A stretch of 64,000 bases of DNA from Taeniopygia guttata. Its lineage: Eukaryota; Chordata; Aves; Passeriformes; Estrildidae. A program made the translations under genes and the position numbers. The stretch covers positions 119,183,501-119,247,500 of the forward strand of contig NC_133026.1 in assembly GCF_048771995.1 (NCBI RefSeq). Reading direction: 5' to 3'. Position 1 is the stretch's first letter. Each line of letters opens with the position of its first letter. The notes beneath the pieces are model-generated. The model saw nothing but the letters and a program-made list of their open reading frames with translations. It did not search any database and was not told the DNA's origin. Below are positions 23,201 through 33,244 of the stretch, piece by piece.

Positions 23201-25091
23201 CCAGTGACAAATTTGAAATTGGAAAAAAACACAAATGAAATTAATGAAGATCAGTAATATTATATTTTACAAATGTTCCTTCTTGATTCATGAGTCAATT
23301 CCCCCAAGTTTTTACAATGCCACTAGATTTCTGCCCACACATTTTGCTTTATGATTCACAGAAGCATCACATTTGTATAAAATTGGATGAAGACTTTTTG
23401 ACCTGCCACTTCTCTCAGCTTTTACCATTCTGACCAGTGCACAAAATGCAAACACCTTGACTGGAACAGCTATAGACAGCAACCCAGAAAGGCATTCATA
23501 TCCCTTGCTAGTCTTTACAGCCACATTGATAGGCTGGCAAGCCCAAAATCCTCACCAAGACACCAATTGTTTACAGTAGCACCCAGGCTTCATTAAAGAT
23601 AAACACCTGGCAACTTTACAAAATTAAGCCTTGTCACAAAGCTCGTAACAAAGTCCAACAATGTTAAGAATTACCACATTATCCATACTGCTTATTCTCT
23701 TCTCAGATACCAACAGAGAAATGTCTCTTACTGTTTGTCAACATGAAATACATATTTTTAGATCAAATTTTACTTGCACACTGCCCTACTGCTTTCCCCT
23801 CATGCTCTGAGGCTTATGAATTTGTCAGCAACTACTAATGGGCTCCTGTAAGGAATCCCAAAGTTATGCACATTTCTTTTTCAAAATTCAAGCAATTTGT
23901 TTTTACAGAAGTGAAAATAACAATAAATGTATCATTGTTGTCCAAGTAAAACAGAAGCAGCTTTTCAAGTTTTTCTCATATCTTTTAGTACCATGCTGAT
24001 AGTAATCTATGTTTTTATTATTTACACGTAAGTAAAATTCACTATGAAAGTATGCACAGGTATCAAAGAAAACATGTAGTACTACAACTATTAAATTCGG
24101 ATTATTCATTGCTCTCAATCTACACACTGCAGCAGGATCATGAAATTGCATGTAATTTATACAGAAGAATAATCCAGTTGATTTGCACAGAAGCATTCTG
24201 TGCTTAATGCTTTTCTTGCCATGTATTTAACGTTTTCAGCAATATCTGAAATCTCTGCCTACCACTTGGAATGCTTTTGCAGATATCAGGTATTCCGCCA
24301 GTATGATCATGATGCCAGTGTGTCACTAAAATTTCTTGAATGGCGATGTTGAACTCTGACAGAGTCTGCTTCAAACAGCTGATATATTCAGGAATACCTG
24401 GCTCTCCAGTGTCAATAAGGACTCTTCTACACACGGACCACAATAAAGGGAGGGAGAGACACACACCAGAGAATAAAGAGTGTTCATATAACAGCCAAGT
24501 AATATTAATAAAGCAAGCCAACAGATAAAAATTTAGCAATAATGGATGCCTCCATATCCAGACGCCACCTTTCACCTACTGACATTCCACTCCCACGGCA
24601 TAACAATTTAAAAAGTGGGGCAAGTAATAATGTAGGCCACACATTTACGATTCCGCGACAAGTGGCAGGAGCCACCGTTTAGTCCCGCGGGGGAGCTGAG
24701 GCACAGCCAATCCCTCACTGAATTCCCGGCCTCGGCTCAAGGCCGCCCGGACGAGACTCCATATTCAACCCGCCCAGGCCGCCTCCGGGCACTGGCTCCT
24801 CAAATCTAACGCTCTGCGGTTTCTTTCCTCCTTCCAGCGCTGACTAAGGGATTTGGGAGCAGGCCGGTAGCGGCCTCTCGAGCCGAAGGCAGCTCGCGGT
24901 TCCCAGGCGGGGCCGGGGCACCGAGCCCGGTCCCCGCGCCGTGCCCCGCTCCCCGGGCAGGGCGGGTACCTGTGCCCGGAGCCCACCAGGTAGGTGTTGG
25001 TGCCCTGCAGGGTCATGGGCCCCGGGTTGCAGCCCAGCACTCGCACCACCCGCGACGAGAGCCGGTCGATGCGCGGCAGCAGCGACACCAT
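11369..25091 (-). CDS. LACTB2: LACTB2, endoribonuclease LACTB2 (metallo-beta-lactamase fold), complete
   Basis: LACTB2 is a mitochondrial single-strand-specific endoribonuclease with a metallo-beta-lactamase fold. Seven coding exons lie on the minus strand: 24970-25091, 24263-24426, 22845-22968, 19979-20157, 15815-15963, 14021-14102 and 11369-11412, total 864 nt with TAA stop, 287 aa (human 288). Residues 1-40 read [20 protein letters not shown] then [20 protein letters not shown]. The signature HWHHDH (HxHxDH) gives H77, H79, D81 and H82; H144 is in [10 protein letters not shown]163 in [12 protein letters not shown] and H198 in PGHGP. All seven metal ligands of the family are therefore present, and the enzyme looks active. 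The C terminus ends FRWKNNL where human has KKWKAHL. The start is fixed by conserved residues shortly after the ATG. Only the short last exon is weakly conserved, but its phase, acceptor and stop agree. Confidence 0.97.
11413..14020. other. LACTB2 intron 6
   Basis: AT-rich intron. I saw no recognisable repeat, RNA gene or conserved reading frame. Confidence 0.6.
14021..14102 (-). CDS. LACTB2: LACTB2 coding exon 6 (codons 247-274, last split)
   Basis: The exon is 82 nt with acceptor CTTTAG and donor GTAAGT. It encodes [20 protein letters not shown] then LEKEGKV, the C-terminal winged-helix-like segment typical of LACTB2. Confidence 0.94.
14609..14777 (+). mobile_element. CR1 LINE 3'-end fragment (LACTB2 intron 5)
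   Basis: It matches the CR1 3' end in plus orientation: 'ttgcccagaaaagctgtggatgcc', 'ggatggggctttgagcaacc', 'ctcccaaccc' and the 'attctatgattgtatga' tail. It lies antisense to LACTB2. Confidence 0.88.
15815..15963 (-). CDS. LACTB2: LACTB2 coding exon 5 (codons 197-246)
   Basis: The exon is 149 nt with acceptor TTTTAG and donor GTAATT. It encodes [20 protein letters not shown] then [10 protein letters not shown], with the last metal ligand H198 at its start. Confidence 0.95.
18932..18977. repeat. Short tandem repeat of ttaagtcag / gttaagt units
   Basis: The motif 'ggttagttaagtcagttaag' is followed by an almost identical unit 'gattagttaagtcagttaag', about 22 bp apart. Local slippage-type duplication. 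Confidence 0.75.
19363..19380. repeat. (GA)9 microsatellite
   Basis: Uninterrupted GA dinucleotides in LACTB2 intron 4. Confidence 0.9.
19979..20157 (-). CDS. LACTB2: LACTB2 coding exon 4 (codons 137-197)
   Basis: The exon is 179 nt with acceptor AAACAG and donor GTAGGT. It encodes [20 protein letters not shown], then [14 protein letters not shown], with metal ligands H144 and D163. A (TA)n tract lies about 33 nt upstream of the acceptor. Confidence 0.96.
20191..20236. repeat. (AT)20-(AC)3 microsatellite
   Basis: Uninterrupted AT dinucleotides at 20191-20230 run into acacac. It lies in LACTB2 intron 3, about 33 nt upstream (minus strand) of the exon 4 acceptor. It explains the open frames with alternating Tyr-Ile. 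Confidence 0.95.
20290..22844. other. LACTB2 intron 3, with an unclassified GC-elevated block (about 20720-21960)
   Basis: The part between about 20720 and 21960 is richer in GC than its flanks and has a mixed, old-repeat look (for example tgttataaattctcttcaggatcaataa near 21516). I cannot assign it to a named element and see no coding similarity. No terminal repeats or target duplications were identified by eye. Confidence 0.4.
22845..22968 (-). CDS. LACTB2: LACTB2 coding exon 3 (codons 96-137)
   Basis: The exon is 124 nt with acceptor ATTAG and donor GTAACC. It encodes [12 protein letters not shown], then [19 protein letters not shown]. One residue fewer than human in this variable loop explains the total of 287 aa. 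Confidence 0.94.
22969..24262. other. LACTB2 intron 2
   Basis: AT-rich intron. I saw no repeats, RNA genes or conserved frames. Confidence 0.6.
24263..24426 (-). CDS. LACTB2: LACTB2 coding exon 2 (codons 41-96), metal-binding HxHxDH
   Basis: The exon is 164 nt with acceptor GTGTAG and donor GTAGGC. It encodes [20 protein letters not shown] and the [10 protein letters not shown] metal-site motif (H77, H79, D81, H82). Confidence 0.96.
24970..25091 (-). CDS. LACTB2: LACTB2 coding exon 1 (codons 1-40 plus 2 nt)
   Basis: The ATG is at 25089-25091. The exon encodes [20 protein letters not shown] and [20 protein letters not shown], then AG|GTACCC as donor. It lies in a CpG island. Readings that continue past 24970 are intron. 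Confidence 0.95.
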
Positions 25092-25205
25092 CCCTGCAGC
25101 GAACGCCGCCGAGCTCCCGGCCCCGCTCCCCTCAGGCGGCCCGGGACGGCGGCGCGGAAGCTCTGCGGCCGCGCTCCGCCTCCCGCCCGCCCGCGGGGCG
25201 GCTCC

Positions 25206-25250
25206 TTCCGTTCCGTTCCGATCCGTTCCGTTCCGATCCGTTCCGTTCCG
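25206..25250. repeat. TTCCG pentanucleotide array, 9 units
   Basis: Nine consecutive 5-bp units, seven ttccg and two atccg, patterned in threes. On the minus (transcribed) strand this reads CGGAA/CGGAT, each containing a GGA[A/T] ETS-family core. It lies immediately upstream of LACTB2 exon 1. Confidence 0.95.
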
Positions 25251-25540
25251 CGGCGGCTGTGGGCCTGGAGCCCCGCTCCTGGCGGTGTCGTGATCCTGTC
25301 GGATAAAATTCTCCTCCGAGCAGGAGGTCAGTTCTCGGTGGAATTCAGTTCTCCGCGCCTCGCTGCTGCCCATGAGAGGCGTGTCCGTGCTCTGCCGGCT
25401 TTTTCCAGAGAAATTTGTTGTAAATGCGCCTTTTCTGTATCCAGGGTCACGCCTACTTACAGCGGGTGTAGGAACTGCGTATGCTCCCGCACGGCGCACA
25501 GGAGCTATCTAGGATTCAGCATTTTAAATAAAATTGGGGA

Positions 25541-26005
25541 GCTGCTGGAGAGTGTCCAGCAAAGGGCCACTAAGGTGATGAAGGGACTGGAGCATCTCTT
25601 TTGTGAGGAAAAGCTGAGAGAGCTGGGACTATCCAGCCTGGGGAAAAACAGGCTCAGGAAAATCTCATCGTTTGTAAAAACCTGAAGAGAGGGTGCCCAG
25701 GCTCTGTCACAGGGCAATCGCCTCAGGTCCTGTCATGGTGCCCAGTGCCAGCACCAGAGGCAATGGGCACAAAGTGGGACACAGGATGTTCACTGAGCAT
25801 CAGGAAACAGTTTTTCACTGTGTGGGTGACCAGGAGCTGGCCCAGGGAGGTTGTGGATTTGCATCCTTGGAGCTACTCAAAACCCATCTGGACACGGTCC
25901 TGGGCATCTGGCTCTAGGTGGCCCTGCTTGAGCTGGGGGCTTCAAACATGAACTCCGGTGGTCCCTCCCCAGCTCAGTGATTCTGTGATTTTGTGAAATT
26001 GTGTC
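25541..26005 (+). mobile_element. CR1 LINE 3'-end fragment
   Basis: Plus-oriented CR1: 'gagtgtccagcaaagggcc', 'aaggtgatgaagggactgga', 'gagctgggactatccagcctg', then 3' UTR and the tail 'tgattctgtgattttgtgaa'. The upstream part still reads as decayed ORF2 C terminus (VQQRATKVMKGLEHLFCEEK). It lies about 450 bp upstream of the LACTB2 start. Confidence 0.9.
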
Positions 26006-26933
26006 ACTGTCATCCAAGCCGAAATAATGTATTTGCAAGCAGCGTTCATTGTAGATCCTGCAAGGTACTGAGATTTCCCTGTTTGGCTCTGAAGCATCTC
26101 CTCTGAAATCCTGATTAATTGCCTTTCAAGTGACATTGTTAAGGAAAATAGGGTAGAGTTGTTCTCTCCTTAAACTACATGTAAGTGAAGAATAAACATA
26201 ATTTAATCTGAAATAAAAGCAGGTAATATTACTCTGGGTAACTTTGCTAATATTAGAACTTCAAATATTATCTGATTGTTTTATTCTTATATAAAATCTC
26301 ATATAGTACCTGTTCTAAGGTGATCATACCAATACAAAGCCACAGCCAGAAACTGTACCACTTATGTTGATAATCCCTATATTTAGGCCTTCAAACCAAT
26401 TTCTTTGATTTATCTGATAAAATCTTTACTTATTTGAGATACCCATTTACTCATTTCAGGTATAAAACCACTACATTTATTTTTTTTATTTTCATGCTCG
26501 TTAAAGTTTGAACTATAGACAACAGAAGGGATGTTTCAGGTCAAAGGAAAGAAGCTTTTATGTGTGCAGGTATGTTGTTGAAATAATCAAGAAAACCCCA
26601 TACACAATATTCTCATCTCTCCCCATATCATTTGCCTGTATGCTCTTTTGTAAGAAACTATGACCAGACCTGAATTTACCTAATCCTGAGGTACCCTCTT
26701 ATGCTGTTTTTGTAGCATATTTGTATAGCTATTGGACATTCAACCCATTTTCAGTCTTCAAGTAAAGTTTAGTTTAGTCATTAGAAGAAGCTATGACCTA
26801 AACCAAGTTGTATATTTAAGTGGTTTTCTGTTTTTAAAGAAAATTCTGAAGGTTTAGAGAGGGTTTCCAAATGTATATTTTTTATATGTCATTGATAACT
26901 CAGGTGGCATTATTTTTAACATCACAAGGCTTT

Positions 26934-26948
26934 CCCCCCCCCCCCCCC
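26934..26948. repeat. C15 homopolymer tract
   Basis: Fifteen uninterrupted C residues on the plus strand (G15 on the minus). Length is likely polymorphic or subject to sequencing error. Confidence 0.9.
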
Positions 26949-27365
26949 TCAAATTAAGAATTGTTTGGGGAGCTATAGACTTGTTCTCCAGGGAATACTT
27001 GTTACAACTCTTGCTGTTGTGTAGTAAAGCATTTTCTGATGTTAGGCAGGAGCTGTGAATTTGTTTCATCTGTAGGTGGCAGCAATGGTACCTTTGGAGA
27101 ACGAAGTACAGGTTCTTTAATCATCTCCATTTCCTGCACAAGCCCATCTGTTTAAAAAATCTGTTGTTCCTCTTAAAATACAGAGGTTATAGGCATGGAG
27201 TGAAAGCCCTGCTATTATGCTCTGATGTGATACAGGAAAAGATGAATGTATACCCTCAAGTTCTTTTCATTCTCTGACTGTTTTGCATTGTTAAATTTTT
27301 GAGGGGAGAAAATGTTCTGAAGCAGGTAAGCAACCTGTAAAAAAACCAAAACCAGCTGAATTTCC

Positions 27366-27407
27366 TAAATAAATAAACAAATAAATAAATAAATAAATAA
27401 ATAAATG
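27366..27407. repeat. (AAAT)n microsatellite with one AAAC variant
   Basis: About ten tetranucleotide units, interrupted once by aaac. Confidence 0.92.
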
Positions 27408-27944
27408 TAAAATTAGATTGTTGGTGCTATTCAATGATTAATTTTGTAACAACTATGAGGTACACAAGACACAGACTGTTATTTCTGAAAATCCAGCAAG
27501 GTTCGAATTTTTAGCACTCAAGAAATCTTTGAGTATTGGCACTTGGCTTTTTTTTCACATTTTAAGTGTCAATGTTGAGGATGAATGCCTCTCCACTGTG
27601 GTTGTGTAATGGCTTAATAGAATAGCACAAGCATGTCATTCTGTAATAATTAGTCATAATCAATTGAATAGCAGATAGAAAATGTCTTGAGAGACTTATC
27701 TTCATAGTCACTGGCACATGAATATCTCAAGTTGATGTTTTTACTTGCAGAATTTTCCTTTCTGTTTCATTATATTTTTATTCTTTTTATCTGGTACAGA
27801 GATAAGTAAAAAGACCTTAAACCAAAAAGAAGTGAAGCAGATTTTGCAGAGAGAAAGGCCATAGGCTGCAAGATTCCTGCATGGAGAGGCAACACCGTGT
27901 AGGAAATGTAAAATAGTCAGATCAGCAGGTTTATGGGAGATGAT

Positions 27945-28060
27945 TTGAGGCGATGATGAAGGGCCTGGGACATTTCCATAATAAGGAAAGTCTGAAAGAG
28001 CTGGTGCTGTCCTGTGTGGAGAAAAGAAGCCTCAGCAATGCCTATAAATATTTTAAGGGT
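27945..28060 (+). mobile_element. CR1 LINE fragment (short, degenerate)
   Basis: 'gatgatgaagggcctgggac', 'gaaagtctgaaagagctggt' and 'gtggagaaaagaagcctcag' correspond to the CR1 ORF2 C-terminal region. Only about 115 bp is recognisable. Confidence 0.75.
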
Positions 28061-30570
28061 CCTTCCTACCAACATTTGGAAGCAAATGAAAGGATATATA
28101 CCAAATACCATAGGAGATTTGTCACAATTTACAATTGTGCTTGCTTTGATGCCAAGTCTAACCAGAAAACAAATGAATCATCCTGCCAGTAATTTATCTT
28201 GTGAGTTGCTTTATTTACACTCCAAGAATCTGGCACACAAACTTTGCCCCTCCCTCTGTGCCATAGAGTTTTGTAATTTTTTTTTATTATAACAAAGGTC
28301 GTAGCAGTGAGTTTGTGGTTTGGCTGACTTAATGGTCTTTCAAGCACTGCAAGGACTGTTTAGGACTAGGATGTTTCTAAAGTGTAAGGGAGAAGCAGGA
28401 AGGCACCAAAAAAGACAAGGGTTGATATCATGTTCATTATGAAGACACTGAGGATTATACCTCCTGTCCTAAGAGCTAGAAAAGATACAGGCTGAGGGTG
28501 AGCATCATCCTGTGCAGCACATCACAGAGGTGGAATCACACCTGTGTTTTGTACCCTGAAGCTGTTTTAAACATGCATAAAAATTTCATGTTGAGTAACA
28601 ACAGCTCAGCTGGAGCAGACTCTTGGAAACACCTGTGGTTTTACTAGAGGAAAACAATTTTCGTCAGCTGTCCTATGCTACACGCAATCTCTTCATGCAT
28701 CATTGCACAGAAGGGATATTTTTTTTTTAAGTGCATTGTATTGCAGTTTTTAATTATAGCCAAAAAGATTGTTCTTTTTGTATAAATCTTTGGGACATAT
28801 ACATGGGTGTACAAATAAATGAATGAAAAAAAGAAAAATATATATATAAGCAAACATATGCATATAATCACACACACATACACTTGTGTTTCCAGCAGAA
28901 ATATCTGTTGACTTTTGCTCAACACGTCTAATGAACTAAAGTCCAAATTTGAAAAAGAATACACAGATACAGAAACATACGGGGCAAAGTGGTAGCTTTT
29001 TAATTTTACTTTGAGGAGGTAAATTGTTAAGTGATTTCATTGAAAAGAAAGTTATAATCTGTTAAACTTAGTATTTATTATTAACAGGGACTTCTGTGTA
29101 AATTTTTAGAATACAATTTTTGTAATACCAGCATAAGAAGGACAGATAGCAAATCATTAACTGTGTCACATGGTTTCGATATGATTTGAGTTTCACTTTG
29201 TGTTATATCAGTAAGCCCTTTAATTTCCTTGGATTGCATGTCTTGCAAAGGTATGGATGAGAAATCCATGAATATGGAAATCTACAGTTTTTGAAGTTAA
29301 AAAGACCTCTATCCATGGCCAGTATTAAGGTAACAGCATTTTAAAATAGAATTTTAAATATGTAGTGAGAACTAAAGCCTTTATAATTCAATTTTATTGT
29401 TTCTGTTTTATCACAAAATGTTTCTGTATCACAAATTGATTCAGTATGTTAGTTTTTAGAGGGGGGCTTATATTTATGTTGACTGACAGTTTACTCTTCC
29501 TGACCCTGTCGTGTTAGATATCATGTGTTCAATAAGACTGGGGACAATTTAATTCTGATTGATAAAAGAGACCTTCTCCTGTGGCACTTAATTGAAGCCC
29601 ACCTAGTACTGAGACCATGGTGCTCTTTAGAGTACTATCATGCATAAAATGTAGGGTTATCAAAGTCTGGGATCTTCAACAGTGATTTTATGTGCATCTG
29701 TGAGCAGGTGTTGGTGCTTAGATTTGGAATTAAGGCAATGGACATATGTGATAACAGATTTGTGTGACTCAGGCAGAATTTTTTTTAGGTTGTCATGAAC
29801 AAAATATAAACCTTGTGTCTTCTCAGCTGTTCCAAGGCTCTTTCAGGACTGGAATCCTTATTCAAAATAATTGTGAGACAGTGAGCAAGCTGACGTGCTT
29901 GATAATGTGTGGCTCTTCATTTATCTCAGCTAGCCTTATGGCTTCAAATAGCACCAAGGTGTTCAGATGGGTCTGGAGACTGCTGACATGACAGTAGTTT
30001 GGACAGTAGGCTTGTCAGGAGTAGAAATCCCCTGGCTCACAGCTTCTCTTCATGCTGTTATTTCAGAGGAGTCTGCCTGTAAAACTTCCTTTCTCCTATT
30101 CCACTTTGTGAAGTGCGCATTTACAAAAAGGATAGGGAGGCTATAAAGAAGGAGGAATCCTGTTACCTTTTCTGCTCATTTCAGGTGCAAGATCAGAGGC
30201 TACTCCTTGCCACTTGAATGTCTATTATAGCATTAGTCATTAAATGTGAACCTTGGTATCTTGCCTGACATGGCCATAAATTGTCTTCCAAAGGACTTTC
30301 TGTTTGAATCTAGTTATTGACTAACCTGTTAATGTTGTGGTTCCTGTAACAGTTAGTGAACTTGCTTTTTTTGCTTTCTTTAATGTTTGCTTTTGGTTTT
30401 AAACCTGTTCTAAAAACCATAGATACAGCTTGACAAAGGTGGTATTCAAGTTGCAGAATGACATGTTGTTATATAGAGTAAAAACTGTTTCCTTTGGAAT
30501 TTTCTTAAGTGAATCCTAGTAATAAACTCTTAAGTTGGTTCATACACAAATTTTCCGACATAAAAAATTC

Positions 30571-31195
30571 AGAGTCACAAACCAGTTGGGGTTGGAAGGG
30601 ACCTCTGAAGATCATCTGATCCAAACCCACTGCTAAAGCAGGTTCTGTAACAGGTTGCACAGGTTTCTATCCAGGCAGATTTTGAATATCTCCAGAGAAG
30701 GAGATTCCACAACTGGGCAGCCTGTTCCAGTGTTTTGTCACCCTCAAAGTAACGTTTTTTCTCGTATTCAGATGGAGCTCCCTGTGTTTAAGTTTGTCCC
30801 CATTGCCCATTGTCCTGTTGCTGTGCATCACTGAAAAGAGTTGGCCCCATCTTCTTGACACCTGGCCTTAAGATATTTGTGTTCATTGATCAGATCCCCT
30901 CTCAGTAGTCTCTTCTCCAGCTTGAACAGCTTTCTCAGCCTGTCCTCATGAGAGTGATGTTCCAGTCTCTCAAACATCTTTGTAAACCTCTGCCAGACCA
31001 TCTCAGTAGTTCCTTGTCTTTATTGAACCGGGGATCTCAGAGCTGGACGCAGTACCCCAGATGCAGCCTCAGCAGAGCAGAGTAGAGGGGGAGAATAGCC
31101 ACCCTTAAACTGCTGGCCACACTGGTCATAGTGCACTCCACAATGCCATTTGCCTTCTTGGCCACACATTGCTGGCTCATGGTTAACTTGTCTTT
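30571..31195 (-). mobile_element. CR1 LINE 3'-end fragment
   Basis: Antisense CR1: 'ggttggaagggacctctgaa' near the 3' end, 'tctccagagaaggagattcc', 'ctcagtagtctcttctccag', then 'gagctggacgcagtacccca' and 'attgctggctcatggttaac'. About 625 bp, 5'-truncated. Confidence 0.92.
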
Positions 31196-32833
31196 TTGTG
31201 TTTGTAAACACAGAGTTTAATTTATGATGGACTTTGTACTAAGTCCACTTCCCAGAATCTAACTGTGAATTGAATATAAATTGCGTTGGTGATTTGCAAG
31301 AGATTAGTGGTAGTTTATTGGAGAGAATAGGAAAGAACAGTGAAAGGATTCCAACTATCCCAGCTGCAAGCTTGCCTGATCTTTCTGACCTCTTCTAGGC
31401 CAGGACATGAAACCTAAGTAGGAGATAGAATGAGAGGATAGAAATAGCTAAGGCCTAGATCCAAAAAAGTAAGCCATACACTCATCACCTTTTCAGGCTG
31501 TTATGTTCCCACTTGTCTTCATTAGGAAATTAAGAACTTAAGTTCTCTTTTTTGGGTTTGTACCTAGGTCACAGTGAAGACGTGCCCAGTCAACCCAAGC
31601 AAAGAACAGTTATTACCTTTGTTTATGGGTTATTAACCAATTATCTAATTTCATTCCTCTGTGGCAGTGTGCCTGAATTCACAAAATCCAAAGGGACCTG
31701 CCTCCACCTGCCCTTTCTCTGCTCCAAGTTCCCTGGTGCAGCTGTTTTCCATGTATTGTCTGCAGCTGTTTGGCACTGGCACCAGCCCAGGCTTGGCATG
31801 TCCTGCATCCCATCCTTTGCATTTGCTGCCAGCAGCTTTTTCCTAAGATAAGTAAATGAAGTAAAGGGACCTTGTAATTTTAAGTTTATAGCTTTGCAGA
31901 GGTGAATGAGAAAAAGAATGTACTGCCTTATACTGCTTTTCTGTTTCACCTGCCAAATACCACAGATCTAGAGAAGAAAGACATGTAAGGACTACCCAAG
32001 AGATCACAAGAATCCTTGCAGTGTTGGGCAATGTAAAATGTAGTTCTGACTACAAATGAAATATATTTACAGTGAGCTATGTGGTTAAATCATCTATGTG
32101 TAGCTACACACAGCTTAGAAGACATTTCTCAAGGGGGTATAGACTGGCCTAGGTCTGGCTCCTCAGAAGCCTCTTTAACAGGAGAGCTGCAATCTTGTTT
32201 AGCACTTTCCTACTGCGTGTGGAAAACCAAGCAGAAATGATAAAAACACTGGATGTTTGCACACAAATGCAGTAACAGCTGGAAACTGCCAAATGATGTT
32301 TATTCTGATACCATGGTGTGTGCTCAAGACAAAAGTTTTCTTAACATTTTGTGCTGTGCACAGTAAAGGAGAAAAGTTCAGAAATTAAGAAAGTTCTGGG
32401 AAGGAATCAATCTTTTTTCCATAAGCTTCTTTTAGAAACTTGTTTCTTAGTGTTTTGCAACTCTTAGGAATTATCTCAACAGCTGTTTGAGTGGAGAGTC
32501 ATTGTTTGGGAGAATGGGTGACCTTAGCAGGTTCAGAAATGCAGCTCTCTTGGGCTGATTGTTCGCTGGTGTCTCAGTACATTCTGTGTTTTGTACTTGC
32601 CTGTTCAAATGGTCATGAGAATTGCTGTAGGATATTTTAAATGATGAAGGTATTGTTACTGCTAATCTTCCTTTTTTTCTTCTTCTTTTTAGGAATCAGT
32701 AAAGAAAAACTACTCCATCAATTAAAAAGACAATTTACATTTATATTTTCCAAAATAGATATGTATTTTACAAGTTATTTTAATATTTAAATCAAGAGCA
32801 CAGGAAAATGCAATTCTCTTTGCCATAATAAAA

Positions 32834-32938
32834 ATGGACAACCCAACTTTCCTTTGTATGAAACAATATGAGAAGATGGTATTGTCAGGAAAAAGATTCC
32901 ATTGTAGGAAAGCATTTATATTCCTTTATATTAAGTGA
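32834..32938 (+). promoter_or_regulatory. Upstream open reading frame in XKR9 leader (34 codons)
   Basis: ATG at 32834 in context aaaATGg (A at -3, G at +4) is a strong initiation context. The frame starts MDNPTFLCMK, ends TGA at 32936-32938 and stops 7 nt before the proposed XKR9 ATG at 32946. It overlaps the in-frame upstream ATG at 32868. It could limit XKR9 translation and favour reinitiation at 32946. Effect is inferred. Confidence 0.5.
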
Positions 32939-32945
32939 GGAGAGA

Positions 32946-33244
32946 ATGACAGCAGCGGCAGTTTCACACATTAAGAAGTTTACTAAGCAGAACTTCTTTT
33001 TTTTAGTTGGTGGAATGATAATTTATGTAGTTGATATTGGAGTCGACTTCTGGGTAGCTAGTAGGTATTTCTGTCAAGGACAATATTCTTGGAGTATATT
33101 GATACTCTGTTTTAGAGGTATTTCATCAATAATAACTCAGATATTTAGTTATGAGTGGTTTAAAAACGACTGGGAAGGTACTGATACTGGGAAGCAGAAG
33201 TTGGTTTTTCTAGTTCATCTCTTTCATTGTGGAATTTTTATAAG
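32946..33244 (+). CDS. XKR9: XKR9 coding exon 1 (codons 1-99 plus 2 nt)
   Basis: It encodes MTAAAVSHIKKFTKQNFFFL, membrane helices 1 and 2 (GMIIYVVDIGVDFW; SWSILILCF...IITQIF) and FSYEWFKNDW, then the donor AG|GTAAGC. Confidence 0.93.

Larger units (their letters stand above)
24650..25290 (-). promoter_or_regulatory. LACTB2: LACTB2 CpG-island promoter (possibly shared with XKR9)
   Basis: A GC- and CpG-rich block surrounds exon 1 and ends abruptly in AT-rich DNA. GC boxes (cccgcccgcc, ggggcgg) at about 25187-25202 and the TTCCG array at 25206-25250 lie 95-160 bp upstream of the ATG. No TATA box is evident. The next gene to the right, XKR9, is divergent, so the island may fire in both directions; that is inference. 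Confidence 0.8.
26006..32692. other. Region between LACTB2 and XKR9 coding exons
   Basis: No protein-coding exon is recognised. It holds two CR1 fragments, a C15 tract, an AAAT microsatellite and a CTCF-like motif, all listed separately. Part of it is probably XKR9 5' intron, because the first XKR9 coding exon is preceded by a good splice acceptor. Confidence 0.55.
32693..33244 (+). other. XKR9: XKR9 exon containing 5' UTR tail and start codon
   Basis: A strong polypyrimidine tract (32668-32690) and AG at 32691-32692 mark a splice acceptor, and the exon ends at AG|GTAAGC. Upstream non-coding exon(s) are therefore expected and were not located. The exon carries about 250 nt of leader with an upstream reading frame. 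Confidence 0.7.

Noticed and set aside
24765..25499. 244-codon minus-strand frame around LACTB2 exon 1
   Set aside because: Only codons 1-40 of LACTB2 (24970-25091) are real. The upstream part reads the TTCCG array as Asn-Gly-Thr-Asp-Arg repeats and the downstream part is intron past a GT donor.
32868..32945. In-frame ATG giving a 26-residue longer XKR9
   Set aside because: The extension has no match in mammalian XKR9 and is overlapped by a strong uORF. Kept as an alternative only.
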